DNA of 63,612 bases from Pedobacter sp. AK013 (GCF_014205835.1 NZ_JACHCQ010000036.1:1-63612); one strand, 5' to 3'; shown: positions 43,825 to 53,358, counted from the stretch's first letter. Program-made: numbers and translations. The notes: generated from the sequence alone by a model not told the origin.

Positions 43825-45096
43825 TTATAAAATTTCGTTAGGTTGATTAATTATATCGTTTTTTGTATTTTTTTGCCCTTTTAAACCAAATAGCATAATC
43901 ACAGCAAAACAAAGCAGTGGTATATAATATCCATTTTGGATATTGCCTGTTCCATCGCTTAAATATCCAAAAAACCGCGGGAGTATTGCACCGCCCACAA
44001 TTGACATGATAATTAAACTACTGCCCAGCTCAGTATCCTCTTTAAGGTCTTTTATACCCAAAGAGAAGATGGTGGGAAACATTACTGACATAAAAAAGCA
44101 GATGCCAATAACGGCATACACTGTTGTGATGCCAGAAGCCATTATGGCAACAAAGCAGAGTATTATACTAATAAAAGCATAGGTAACGAGTAAATGGTGA
44201 GCCTTAAAAAAGCGCATTAGAAAGGTGGTAAAAAAGCGCCCTATCAAAAACGCAAAACCACATACACCTAAATAATATGTTGCCTCTTTTTCGGTAATAC
44301 CTGCTGATTTGGTTGCATAAAGAATAAACAGACTAAATACAGATACTTGCGCCCCGACGTAAAAAAACTGCGCGGCTATTGCCCACGACAATTGTTTATG
44401 CTTGAAAACACCCCAAAAGCTTCGCTTAATACGCCCTTCATCATTTGTTCTGATATCTGGCAATTTGATAAAATAGAATATAACGGCCAGTATGACTAAT
44501 ATGCTTCCGAGTACAAAATATGGCCCCTGTACGGAAGCTGCTTCTGATGCCAGTACCGATTTTCTTAAGGCCAGATCCATCTTTGCGAGTGCATTATCAG
44601 ACACACCCTCTACCAAGATCAATTTACCCCCAATTATGGGCGCAAGTGAAGCCGCAAGACCGTTAAAAGACTGGGCGAGATTTAATCTGAAAGTAGAGGT
44701 TTCTGGCTTTCCAATTAGTGTAATATAGGGGTTCGCCGCTGTTTCCAGAATAGTTAGTCCACAGGCAATAATAAAAAGTGCAGCCAGAAAAAAATTGTAA
44801 GATTGTACCTGGGCGGCGGGTAAAAATAGATAACACCCGACCGAAAATATCAAAAGGCCTATAATGATTCCGCTTTTATAGCCATATTTTTTCATGATGA
44901 TACCAGCTGGCAGGGCCATAATGAAATAAGCAATAAAAACAGCCGAATCTACAAGTGTTGCCTGTACAGTAGTAAGGGTAAATGACCGTTTTAAATGCGG
45001 AATCAATATTGGATCAAGGTTATGGGCAAATCCCCATAAAAAAAACAATGAGGTAATCAATATTACCGCCAGTGTGGAGCGCCTAGTTTCCATCAA
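43825..45096 (-). CDS. fucP: FucP-type sugar:proton symporter
   Basis: This 423-residue membrane protein of the major facilitator superfamily has about twelve hydrophobic helices. It shows the FucP signatures SLFFLWGFAHNLDPILIPHL at the start, ALPAGIIMKKYGYKSGI after helix 2 and ETAANPYITLIG near residue 125. Members carry L-fucose, galactose or glucose across the inner membrane with protons. It lies directly after the GH29 fucosidase gene, so L-fucose is the likely cargo. Confidence 0.87.
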   Translation of the reverse strand: MMETRRSTLAVILITSLFFLWGFAHNLDPILIPHLKRSFTLTTVQATLVDSAVFIAYFIMALPAGIIMKKYGYKSGIIIGLLIFSVGCYLFLPAAQVQSYNFFLAALFIIACGLTILETAANPYITLIGKPETSTFRLNLAQSFNGLAASLAPIIGGKLILVEGVSDNALAKMDLALRKSVLASEAASVQGPYFVLGSILVILAVIFYFIKLPDIRTNDEGRIKRSFWGVFKHKQLSWAIAAQFFYVGAQVSVFSLFILYATKSAGITEKEATYYLGVCGFAFLIGRFFTTFLMRFFKAHHLLVTYAFISIILCFVAIMASGITTVYAVIGICFFMSVMFPTIFSLGIKDLKEDTELGSSLIIMSIVGGAILPRFFGYLSDGTGNIQNGYYIPLLCFAVIMLFGLKGQKNTKNDIINQPNEIL

Positions 45097-45117
45097 AGAG
45101 GATTAAATATTATGCTA

Positions 45118-46635
45118 TTATTTTTTAAACTCTATTTTAAATCCTGTTACCAACCAGCTAGGATAATGTTTCGGCTTTTTGATCTCCAGTGAGCCATCAG
45201 TTTGCCTCCAGACTAGCTTTTCTTTAGTGCCCAAAAGGGTAACGGAGCTAATCGGTTTGTCGAGATATTTAGAATTTTTTCCCAATAATTCCATTTTTAT
45301 ATCCCCTTGTGGAACATTTAAACAAAATGCAAAAAGATCGTTTCCTTTTGTGGTATAACGGATATCGCTGGCCTCATACCCGCGGGTGTCTGTCAATCCG
45401 CCGAAATCGCCTCTTTTTTGGTTTGATTTAATGGTAGATGGTCCTTCACCATATACTTTCCAAGGCCTTGTGGCATAAATCCCTTCTCCATAAGTCTTGG
45501 TCCATTCGCCTATTTCGGTTACAATTTTAACCACATCGGGCTCCAGATCACCTTCGGGAGTTTGCACAACATTAATTAATAAATTGCCGTTTTTGCTTAC
45601 AATATCTACTAAAAGCTGCGCAATTTCATTTGCACTTTTGTATCTCTGTCCGGTTCTGTAATACCAATCGCCTATCGAGGTATCCGTTTGCCAAGGGAAA
45701 GGACTGATCGAATCCAGCACCCCACGCTCAACATCCTGCGCCCATTTACCTCCTGATGGTTCTTTAGGGGTATAAACGGCTTCCAGCTTACCTTTATTTT
45801 TGGCTATATCCTGATTGTAGTAATGTGCAACCATTTTACGTCCATATTCTTCAAAAGGAAGCTTGCTATCAGAATAAAGTAGGTCTGGATGATAATTATC
45901 AATAAGTTCGGTCACATATTCTGACCATTTTTTATGCCACCCGGGATTATTGGTAAGCCATTCTTTGATGTTGCTGGAATCGGCAGGCAAATGATAGAGG
46001 TCTGAATACTGAGGGTCACGGCCATCGTATGGAATTCCGGCAAACTGGCCGGTTTTATCCGATCCATGGCTAGGCTGGAACCAGTTGAAACTGGCAGCAA
46101 GATGCTCTGATACACCAAAGCGTAACCCTTCTTTTTTAGCTGCCTTTTGCCACAATCCTACCACATCTTTATGGGGCCCCATGTTTACCGAATTCCATCT
46201 GTGGATTTTAGAATTCCACAAAAAGAACATATCATGATGTGAGCCCATACTCACAAAATACTTTGCACCAGCTTTTTTATAAAGGGCCATCAATTGCTCA
46301 GGGTTCCATTTTTCGGCCTTCCATAATGGGATTATATCTTTATAACCAAACTTAGAAGGCGTTCCATAGTGTGTTACATGATATTTGTTTTGATCACTGC
46401 CCTGGATATACATATTCCGGGCGTACCAATCGCCCTGCCTTGGAACAGCCTGCGGACCCCAATGCGACCAGATACCAAATTTGGCATCACGGAACCAATC
46501 GGGATATTTATACTGTTTTAACGATTCATCAGTGGGACTGAATTTACCCTGCTCAGGATTAGCAGTATTTTGCTGCGCCTGTGCATTGAACAATGTGGAA
46601 ATTGCAATAATGCTTACGAATATTCTTTTTTTCAT
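45118..46635 (-). CDS. GH29 alpha-L-fucosidase
   Basis: This 505-residue protein has a signal peptide (cleavage near FNAQA). The GH29 catalytic barrel has the motifs WFRDAKFGIWSHWG near residue 45, YFVSMGSHHDMF near 125, GVSEHLA near 180, and the nucleophile block DLLYSDS (Asp near 254). A C-terminal beta-sandwich follows. It should release alpha-linked L-fucose in the periplasm from side chains such as the Fuc-Gal-Xyl chain of xyloglucan. It is the first gene of the fucose operon (fucosidase, permease, mutarotase, two dehydrogenases, GH97) and faces a divergent AraC regulator. Confidence 0.9.
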   Translation of the reverse strand: MKKRIFVSIIAISTLFNAQAQQNTANPEQGKFSPTDESLKQYKYPDWFRDAKFGIWSHWGPQAVPRQGDWYARNMYIQGSDQNKYHVTHYGTPSKFGYKDIIPLWKAEKWNPEQLMALYKKAGAKYFVSMGSHHDMFFLWNSKIHRWNSVNMGPHKDVVGLWQKAAKKEGLRFGVSEHLAASFNWFQPSHGSDKTGQFAGIPYDGRDPQYSDLYHLPADSSNIKEWLTNNPGWHKKWSEYVTELIDNYHPDLLYSDSKLPFEEYGRKMVAHYYNQDIAKNKGKLEAVYTPKEPSGGKWAQDVERGVLDSISPFPWQTDTSIGDWYYRTGQRYKSANEIAQLLVDIVSKNGNLLINVVQTPEGDLEPDVVKIVTEIGEWTKTYGEGIYATRPWKVYGEGPSTIKSNQKRGDFGGLTDTRGYEASDIRYTTKGNDLFAFCLNVPQGDIKMELLGKNSKYLDKPISSVTLLGTKEKLVWRQTDGSLEIKKPKHYPSWLVTGFKIEFKK

Positions 46636-46714
46636 TAGTTTGATAATTTAAACTCTACTATTCTAGTTTCAATATATAATGAGTTAAGAACCGGGGAGGA
46701 ATTATTCATTAGCA

Positions 46715-46787
46715 ATGATCAAAAGTCTAGTCAATTGCAATAACCTGCCTTCCCATACGGTTTTATACTTGGTTATGATGATCAAAA
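46715..46787. promoter_or_regulatory. Direct repeats between GH29 and AraC genes
   Basis: ATGATCAAAA occurs at 46715-46724 and again at 46778-46787, exactly 63 bases apart, which is six helical turns. AraC-family proteins often bind spaced direct repeats, and this is the divergent promoter region of an AraC gene. Confidence 0.4.
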
Positions 46788-46804
46788 TTAAACATGTTAT
46801 CCGA

Positions 46805-46825
46805 TCTAATTTTGAATAAATTAGA
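46805..46825. promoter_or_regulatory. Inverted repeat upstream of AraC gene
   Basis: TCTAATTT and AAATTAGA are perfect 8-base arms with a 5-base spacer, about 30 bases before the AraC start codon. It could be an autoregulatory or global operator. Confidence 0.4.
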
Positions 46826-46856
46826 CTTTTTATTGTAAAAATCCGACATTTAGAAA

Positions 46857-47744
46857 ATGATTAAAAGAGTACTGCAAAATACCTTTTCACTACTCAATGT
46901 AGATTATGTGAAATTAACGGCAAAATGGAATTACCTCAATGTTATCAGTCCTTATTTTCGGATTTATTACATAGACGATGGAAATGGTGAGGTATCTGAT
47001 CAGTCGGGATCTTTAAAGCTTGAGCCTGGATATCTATATATTATTCCCAGCTTCACACTTTGTAATCTGCATTGCAATGGATATTTAAGTCAGTTTTTTG
47101 TGCAGTTTTTTGAGGAATCTGTAGACGGGACTTCTCTATTTGCGCGAAACCGTAATGTTTCAAAGATTAAGGCTACACAGATGGATATTGATCTTTTTAA
47201 GCGACTGCTCGAAATAAATCCAGGCCGTGGCATTAATCGGTCTGATGACCCAAAAATTTATGAGAAAAATATTTTCTATAAAGAATATCAGGAGTTGAAC
47301 AATATGCAGGGTTTATCCAATTACCTTGAAACCCAGGGTATACTGCTCCAGTTGATGGGACGTTTGCTTCAACCCCAGTTACATCGTAAACATGAGGATC
47401 GGCATGCCCCAGCCAAAATAATTGAAACAGTCGGTTATATCCTTGTAAATTTGCAACAGGAATTATCTGTAAGCAGTCTTGCCTCGCGTGTTAATCAGCA
47501 CCCCGATTATTTCTCTCGCTTATTCAAAACTTTTACCGGCCAACGTCCTGTTACCTATATTCTTGAAAAACGGATCGAGCGGGCACAGTATTTATTGGCC
47601 ACCACTCGGCTTGCCTATTCAGATATTGCAACACAAACCGGATTTGATAATCTCTCTTACTTTTCCAAATCTTTTAAAAAACTTACAGGAATGTCTCCCA
47701 GTGCCTATAAAAAACAGGTTTATAGGGTAGGTTTCACACTATAA
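46857..47744 (+). CDS. AraC-family regulator of the fucose operon
   Basis: This 295-residue protein has an N-terminal cupin-like domain (YFRIYYIDDGNGEV, then LEPGYLYIIPSF near 60). The C-terminal AraC helix-turn-helix pair is at about 195-290, with LSVSSLASRVNQHPDYFSRL and YSDIATQTGFDNLSYFSKSF. It is transcribed away from the GH29 gene across a 221-base region with direct and inverted repeats. By position it should control the fucosidase, permease and dehydrogenase genes in response to L-fucose or a product. This would give the hydrolase cluster a second regulatory input beside the HTCS. Confidence 0.82.
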   Translation: MIKRVLQNTFSLLNVDYVKLTAKWNYLNVISPYFRIYYIDDGNGEVSDQSGSLKLEPGYLYIIPSFTLCNLHCNGYLSQFFVQFFEESVDGTSLFARNRNVSKIKATQMDIDLFKRLLEINPGRGINRSDDPKIYEKNIFYKEYQELNNMQGLSNYLETQGILLQLMGRLLQPQLHRKHEDRHAPAKIIETVGYILVNLQQELSVSSLASRVNQHPDYFSRLFKTFTGQRPVTYILEKRIERAQYLLATTRLAYSDIATQTGFDNLSYFSKSFKKLTGMSPSAYKKQVYRVGFTL

Positions 47745-48438
47745 ACACATCATCCCGAGTAGTGTAAGGCTTATCCTGCCAAATCTGCCTGCTTAATTAA
47801 ATAATACTGGGAGGCTTTCGGGTCGATGAATGGCATTTATTCCTAAATCTTTCTTTGCAACTGTTAACATTTGTCCCCCCTTAGGAGATCACTAATGAAT
47901 ATTTTGATTATGAGAAACACTAATCATACAAATCTGCAACCATTCTTACGCTTATAACCGAGGCCATCCATTGTAGCCAGCCTTGCTGCAACCAATTGGC
48001 TATTCCAAAAAGTTGTTAACACCTCAACTTTGCAATAAAAATGAAACTAACCACTAATAAATCACAATTGTGAGCACGAAAATTACCAATTTAACGCGGC
48101 TTTCAATAGCAGCCAAAATAAGCTCCCCTACTATTCCTCTTTATTTCTTCCGAAGAATTTTAAGGCTGAAAGCAGAACTAAAAGAATTTCAAACAATCCA
48201 TTACCTGTAAAACCCGGTCTATCCGAAGGTGATGCTTGTATCAGACTGAAACGCATAACGTGATTGTACAATCACGTTATGCGGTATAGAGCAAAAATGA
48301 CACATTATTGGTTCGATCTTCTAGGAAAAGGGCAAATCTTAGATTTGGAAAATTGAACCAGAAATGCGAATCACGCAGCACACCTATTAATCTGATAAAC
48401 AGCGCTTAGCGCATAAAATCATCACTAACTAAAAGAGC
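47745..48438. other. Long intergenic region with a possible gene relic
   Basis: The region separates the AraC gene from the second operon. It contains a 32-base palindrome (48252-48283). On the plus strand near 48071 there is a short GTG-started frame beginning STKITNLTRLSIAAKISSPT. It resembles the start of a small Bacteroidota membrane protein but ends after 46 residues in a changed C-terminus. No intact gene is seen. Confidence 0.35.
48252..48283. terminator. Perfect 32-base palindrome, probable terminator hairpin
   Basis: CGCATAACGTGATTGT is followed directly by its own reverse complement. It can form a 14-base stem with a GTAC loop, 155 bases after the stop of the minus-strand operon. 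The T run is weak, so an end-stabilising hairpin or a dimeric protein site are alternatives. Confidence 0.5.
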
Positions 48439-49587
48439 CTATTTAGATTTTTGATCAAATATCTCTTTGATTTTCACATCTAAAGCCTCGCCTCTCAAAT
48501 ATTTAGCTATAATTTTTCCATTTGGATCGATTAAAAAATTCATAGGGATAGCTTTAACTTCGTATTTAGCTGCAGCCTCATTTTCCCACCCTTTTAAATC
48601 GCTAACCTGTTTCCAAGTCAATTTATCATCAGCTATTGCTTTAATCCATTTAGCTTTATCAGCAGCCTTATCAAGTGAAACGCCCAAAATTTCAAATCCT
48701 TTTGATTTGTATTGCTCATAAACCTTAACCAAGTTAGGATTCTCTCTACGGCATGGAGCACACCATGAAGCCCAGAAATCAACTAAAACATATTTTCCGT
48801 GGTAATCAGAAAGTTTAACCATTTTACCATCAACATCTGGTTGGGCAAAATCCTGCGCCCCTACGCCTTCCTGGGTCTTCTTGAAAGTGGCGATGCGTAA
48901 GCCAACTTCTTTACCAAAATAAGAATCTCTTAATTTGGGACTAATGGTCAGGTATACTTTTTCCATTTCAATCGCGTCAAAACCTGGAGCCAGGGTTGAA
49001 TTTAAAACCATCAGCGACATGAAACTATTGGGATTTTTTTTCACATAGCCAATCTTTGCATCAAAAATTTCTTTTTCTACTTCCCTTGCCCGTTTATCCA
49101 AATCCAGAATAACGTCTTTATCCTGTTTTTTGACTTCAGGCATGTCTTGGTATTCTTTATTTAAAGCTTGTAGTTTAGCATAAATGGGATGTAGGAAATC
49201 ATCAACCCGACGACTTTCTTCCGTCTGCGTTGATCCTTTCACTACAGCGTTTTTTAAAGAATCTTTGCCGGTAATGGTGATGTCTTCATTGTCAAGAATT
49301 AAATTCAAACCATCTATTTTGATCCGTTTACCCGGAATCTCAACTGCGTCATCATGTTTTAAACGCAATGTAGCTTCCATGGGCGACGGAGCATTTCCTT
49401 TGAAGGTAAAACTCCCGTTCACCAGAGGTACCGAATCTAGTACCTGCTTGCCATCTCTGGTGGTCAGTAAAAAAGCTTTTGCGGGTTTGCCCAGTTTACC
49501 AATCTGGCCTTTAATGGTATATCCTTTTTGTGCGGAAGCAGCAAAAGCGCTCATTAGCATAATTGCCGATAACAATATTTTTTTCAT
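48439..49587 (-). CDS. TlpA-like thiol-disulfide protein with DUF4369
   Basis: This 382-residue protein has a signal peptide (cleavage near SAFAASA). A DUF4369 beta domain covers about residues 22-120 (GYTIKGQIGKLGKPAKAFL). A helical linker follows, then a thioredoxin fold with VDFWASWCAPCRRENPN (the CxxC pair near 277) and the cis-proline block KAIPMNFLID. Such proteins reduce or exchange disulfides outside the cytoplasm. It is the last gene of the sigma/FecR/SusCD operon, five bases from the protease. The exact substrate is not evident; maturation or reduction of imported peptides, or cytochrome-like proteins, are possibilities. Confidence 0.83.
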   Translation of the reverse strand: MKKILLSAIMLMSAFAASAQKGYTIKGQIGKLGKPAKAFLLTTRDGKQVLDSVPLVNGSFTFKGNAPSPMEATLRLKHDDAVEIPGKRIKIDGLNLILDNEDITITGKDSLKNAVVKGSTQTEESRRVDDFLHPIYAKLQALNKEYQDMPEVKKQDKDVILDLDKRAREVEKEIFDAKIGYVKKNPNSFMSLMVLNSTLAPGFDAIEMEKVYLTISPKLRDSYFGKEVGLRIATFKKTQEGVGAQDFAQPDVDGKMVKLSDYHGKYVLVDFWASWCAPCRRENPNLVKVYEQYKSKGFEILGVSLDKAADKAKWIKAIADDKLTWKQVSDLKGWENEAAAKYEVKAIPMNFLIDPNGKIIAKYLRGEALDVKIKEIFDQKSK

Positions 49588-49592
49588 AGTTT

Positions 49593-51218
49593 CTATTTTT
49601 TTGAAGTTTTAGGTGATGTATTTTTCTGTGGTTTGGCAGATAAAAACCGGTTATAAACGTTTTGGGCATTTAAAATAGATAATGCCGTTGTAAATGCATT
49701 GCTCGCTTCATTTCGAACGCGAAGTGCATAGCTTTTACCAACATACAGCATATCGGCCATTTCGGCTTTTACTTCGACTGCAATAGTTTTTCTAGCTACC
49801 TGATCCGTTATTGGAGGTAATTTACCACCCTGTTTAGCTGCAGCGGTCATAATTTGATCAATCATTTTATCTTCAACATTGAAAGATGCATTGAAAGCAT
49901 CAAAACCTGAATATTTATTGATTAAAGCCTGGCGATTTTGTTGTACCTCATTAAAGGCTGCCTGCGTAACCCTGCCGCTGCTCATCAGCCTGTTTAACCA
50001 TCCGCTGTAAAGTGCGGTATCAATTGGGATAAACTTATCGGGCATAATACCGCCGCCGCCATATACCACCCTTTTATTGGTAAGCGTGATATGTTTTAAC
50101 GAATCGGGAAAATTGATGTGTCCGCCCTCTGTAAGTTCCCCAGATGCCATGCGCCTGTTAAAATCTTCAAAATAATCGGTTTTACCTTTAGCATAAGGCT
50201 TTTGGATAGATCTGCCTGAAGGCGTATAATACCTCGCTGCGGTTAAACGGATTACCGAGCCATCGCTCATTGGCAAACCTTTTTGCATTAATCCTTTCCC
50301 AAAACTTCTCCTACCCACTACAACGGCCCTGTCCCAATCTTGTAATGCACCGGTTAATATTTCGCTTGATGAGGCGGTCGATTCATCAATCAGCACCACA
50401 AGATCACCGCTCATGAACTGGCCATAACCTCCGGTTAAGTAATGATCTTTAACACCAGTATTGGTTACCGAATAAAAGACCATTTTTTCTGCGGGTAAAA
50501 ATTCATCGGCCACGCCAATAGCAGCGTCTACAAGGCCACCTCCATTTGATTGTAAATCAAGAATCAATTTAGTCATGCCTAAAGCCTTTAATTTTTTAAG
50601 GGCTGCATCCATTTCTCTTCTTGTAGACTGGCTAAAAACAGCCAGTGAAATATAGCCTACATTTTTACTTACCATGTAACTGGTATTAATAGAGAGTTCG
50701 GCAATTTGTTCCCTCAACACATTAAATTCAAGCGGTGTAGGCTGCAACTTGCGGATAACGCCTAACTTAACGGCCTTTCCTTTTTCGCCACGCAGCATCC
50801 GCATCACGTCTTGGTTTTTCAAGCTCTTACCAAAAATAGAGGCACCGTCAATCGCATTAATCCGGTCGCCTACCTGCAAGCCTGCCCTTGCTGCCGGTCC
50901 ATCAGCATTGATACCAGTTATAAAGGTACTATCGGCCACCATTGCAAATGAAATACCGATGCCAGCAAAACTGCCGGTCATTTGCTCATTCATGGCTTCT
51001 ACTTCTTCACGGCTGATATAACTTGAATGTGGATCGAGGCTGCTTAACATCGCTTTGATGGCCGCATCGACAACCTGTTCGTCATTTACCGGATCTACAT
51101 AATTATCCTGAATGAGTTTAAGTGCATCCTGCAATTTTATTTTTGGATTCATTTGTGCCTGAGCAGACGCGATAATAAAAAAAGCGAGTAAACAGGACAC
51201 TATGGTATTTTTTTTCAT
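49593..51218 (-). CDS. S41-family (C-terminal processing) protease
   Basis: This 541-residue protein has a signal peptide (cleavage near ASAQAQ). A PDZ domain lies at about 85-165 (GSFAGIGISFAM, AGLQVGDRINAIDG). The S41 catalytic domain has LDLQSNGGGLVD, then STASSSEIL (Ser near 282) and GRRSFGKGLMQ (Lys near 306), the serine-lysine pair of the family. It should cleave proteins or peptides in the periplasm, with the PDZ domain choosing C-terminal tails. Its place between two TlpA-like genes and after a SusC/SusD pair suggests that the imported material is proteinaceous. Confidence 0.88.
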   Translation of the reverse strand: MKKNTIVSCLLAFFIIASAQAQMNPKIKLQDALKLIQDNYVDPVNDEQVVDAAIKAMLSSLDPHSSYISREEVEAMNEQMTGSFAGIGISFAMVADSTFITGINADGPAARAGLQVGDRINAIDGASIFGKSLKNQDVMRMLRGEKGKAVKLGVIRKLQPTPLEFNVLREQIAELSINTSYMVSKNVGYISLAVFSQSTRREMDAALKKLKALGMTKLILDLQSNGGGLVDAAIGVADEFLPAEKMVFYSVTNTGVKDHYLTGGYGQFMSGDLVVLIDESTASSSEILTGALQDWDRAVVVGRRSFGKGLMQKGLPMSDGSVIRLTAARYYTPSGRSIQKPYAKGKTDYFEDFNRRMASGELTEGGHINFPDSLKHITLTNKRVVYGGGGIMPDKFIPIDTALYSGWLNRLMSSGRVTQAAFNEVQQNRQALINKYSGFDAFNASFNVEDKMIDQIMTAAAKQGGKLPPITDQVARKTIAVEVKAEMADMLYVGKSYALRVRNEASNAFTTALSILNAQNVYNRFLSAKPQKNTSPKTSKK

Positions 51219-51358
51219 CTGTATAAATTTGTTTTCAATAGTGATGAAGCTATCAGATTTTTCACACGTGGTTTATTTTCTTTAGTGTTCAAGAACTCGC
51301 AAGCTCGGTTTATTCATCCCACTATCAGGTTTGAAAAATCATGATGGTTTCATTTGAT

Positions 51359-53347
51359 TTATTTTTCTGCTCTTAATATTTCTATTGCTGTCGACAACTC
51401 GTCTCTTAACTGGCTTGGACTACCTGAATAACCTTCTGAACTGTACCGAACCAAGCCATTTTTAATAATAATCTTACGGGGAATCGCCGATGACTTGAAT
51501 AATGGTGTCAGGCTTCTAAATACCTGATCCTGCTCGCCCTTCGCTCCTACCGCATCATGCAAAAGATTGAAACGGTAATTATTATCCCGTATATACTTAA
51601 CAGACTTCGTTTTATAATCACCAAACTGCATGGTACCGATCATGTATATGGCAACTTTTGGATCTTTTGCATATTGGTCAACCAGAAGTTGCATACCCGG
51701 GAAAGCTTCAATGCATGGTCTGCACCATGTTGCCCAGAAGTCGATCACCACAATCTGATTCGCCCAATCTTTAGAACTCACCGTTTTGCCATCGGCATTT
51801 TCCAAACTAAATGGAATGAGCGGGTAGTTGACCATATTCGCCATTACATGTGCCCTCATTTCATTTTTCTTATCTGATGGCGTTAAACCAGCAAGATACT
51901 GCTCATAGCCATCTTCTTTACCGCCATGCTCGCTTTTATAAAGCTCCTTAAGTTTGGTAAACATGATTGGTGTTACTGCATTGGCGGCCACACTAAACTC
52001 TAATAATGGCTTAATTGCTTTAGTATCGTTCAGTTTTTCCAAAATGTTGACATGCATCTCATTTAAATCTGCATTTCCGATAGACCCTTTTTCCGATAAA
52101 TATTTGAAGTATTGGTTCGCTGCTGCATAATCACCCTGGGCATTTGCAAGGGAGATGTGCGTAAATAAACGATCATCCATTTGATTATCTGCATTTTGCT
52201 GTGCTTTATCCACATCATCACCAAAATCAACTAAATAGGATTTATCCTTTTGTCTTTCAAGCAGATAAGGAATTATAATGTTGCTAAATTTATAAAGCAA
52301 TTTCTGATCGCCTCTCCGCGACATTTGCGACCGGGTGATGTTCCAACGGTAGATTTCGTTGGCAGTTTTAAAATCAATATCCTTATAGAGCCCTAAAAAT
52401 TTTTCATTTAGTCCGCCGTCAAAGTATTGTGTCGCCAGGTTTCTGAATATAGTATAGTAAATAAATGACTGATTGTCTGGTGACTTCTTCCATTCTATAT
52501 ATGGAAAAGCCTTGAGAAAATTTTCAGCACCTGTTTCGAAATCTTTTCCGGATTTTCCTTCAGTATTTTTTCTGTAGGCTAAAAACCTGGCTGTGCTGCT
52601 TTTAGGGTAATCTCTAAAAATAAGTGATTCCACTGCTGCAGAACCATTTTCATTTTTCAACTTTTCGTAATAACGTTGTGCCTGTGCCAAAAACTGCTCG
52701 TTAAGTTTCCCATTTTTGAGCTCGCCCTTTAACAGGTTATCGGCCATTACACTGAACTCAGAAGCAGGCATAGTGAGCTGCTTAAGTTCTAAATAATTGA
52801 ACAAAAGTGATCTTGGTATGCGTTTAGAAAGATTTTCTTCCTTTTGCAGCAAAGAGTCAATCATCTTTTGATCTCTGGAAGGACTGACGAAGCTGTTCAA
52901 CATCAAATTGCCGGCTATACCTGCCCTCAAACCAGCTTCTGCCAAATACGTACCTGGAACTATTTGCCTCTTCGTATTTAGAACCTGATGGTAATAGCCT
53001 TTACCATTCTGATTGTCAAACGCTTCAGGATTCCGAATATCACCCTGATAAAATTTTAAAGCGATAAACACGGCATGATCCGGAAGTTGATAGTTTCCTG
53101 ACCATATATCGTTCTTTTTCGCTAACTGAACCGGAACGGTGCTCCATTTGCTACCACTGTATACTGCCGCGAGTGCTTTTGGCTCGTCACTAAATTCGAG
53201 GTCGCCACCTTTCGGTTGGTATTGAAAGCTAATTTTCTGGTTTTGGTATAGTACCCCCGGCTGCCAGTTTAACGTTTGTGCAGCTAACTGCTGCCCAAAA
53301 AAAGGGCAAAGCAGTAGCATACATTTTTTAAAAAAATGTTTTCTCAT
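51359..53347 (-). CDS. Large TlpA-like thioredoxin-domain protein
   Basis: This 662-residue exported protein has a long N-terminal region of about 490 residues. It starts with a beta domain (LNWQPGVLYQNQKISFQYQP), then a helical, repeat-like segment rich in Tyr and Lys. A C-terminal thioredoxin fold follows, with VVIDFWATWCRPCIEAFPG (CxxC near 540). The helical middle resembles tetratricopeptide-type repeats in outline, so it may hold a partner. It is encoded directly after the SusD gene (12 bases), as expected for a helper of that uptake system. Precise function unknown. Confidence 0.78.
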   Translation of the reverse strand: MRKHFFKKCMLLLCPFFGQQLAAQTLNWQPGVLYQNQKISFQYQPKGGDLEFSDEPKALAAVYSGSKWSTVPVQLAKKNDIWSGNYQLPDHAVFIALKFYQGDIRNPEAFDNQNGKGYYHQVLNTKRQIVPGTYLAEAGLRAGIAGNLMLNSFVSPSRDQKMIDSLLQKEENLSKRIPRSLLFNYLELKQLTMPASEFSVMADNLLKGELKNGKLNEQFLAQAQRYYEKLKNENGSAAVESLIFRDYPKSSTARFLAYRKNTEGKSGKDFETGAENFLKAFPYIEWKKSPDNQSFIYYTIFRNLATQYFDGGLNEKFLGLYKDIDFKTANEIYRWNITRSQMSRRGDQKLLYKFSNIIIPYLLERQKDKSYLVDFGDDVDKAQQNADNQMDDRLFTHISLANAQGDYAAANQYFKYLSEKGSIGNADLNEMHVNILEKLNDTKAIKPLLEFSVAANAVTPIMFTKLKELYKSEHGGKEDGYEQYLAGLTPSDKKNEMRAHVMANMVNYPLIPFSLENADGKTVSSKDWANQIVVIDFWATWCRPCIEAFPGMQLLVDQYAKDPKVAIYMIGTMQFGDYKTKSVKYIRDNNYRFNLLHDAVGAKGEQDQVFRSLTPLFKSSAIPRKIIIKNGLVRYSSEGYSGSPSQLRDELSTAIEILRAEK

Positions 53348-53358
53348 GGATTGATTTT

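Noticed and set aside
49184..49612. 142-residue plus-strand frame
   Set aside because: Antisense to the TlpA/DUF4369 gene and extends into the protease; composition is that of a shadow frame.
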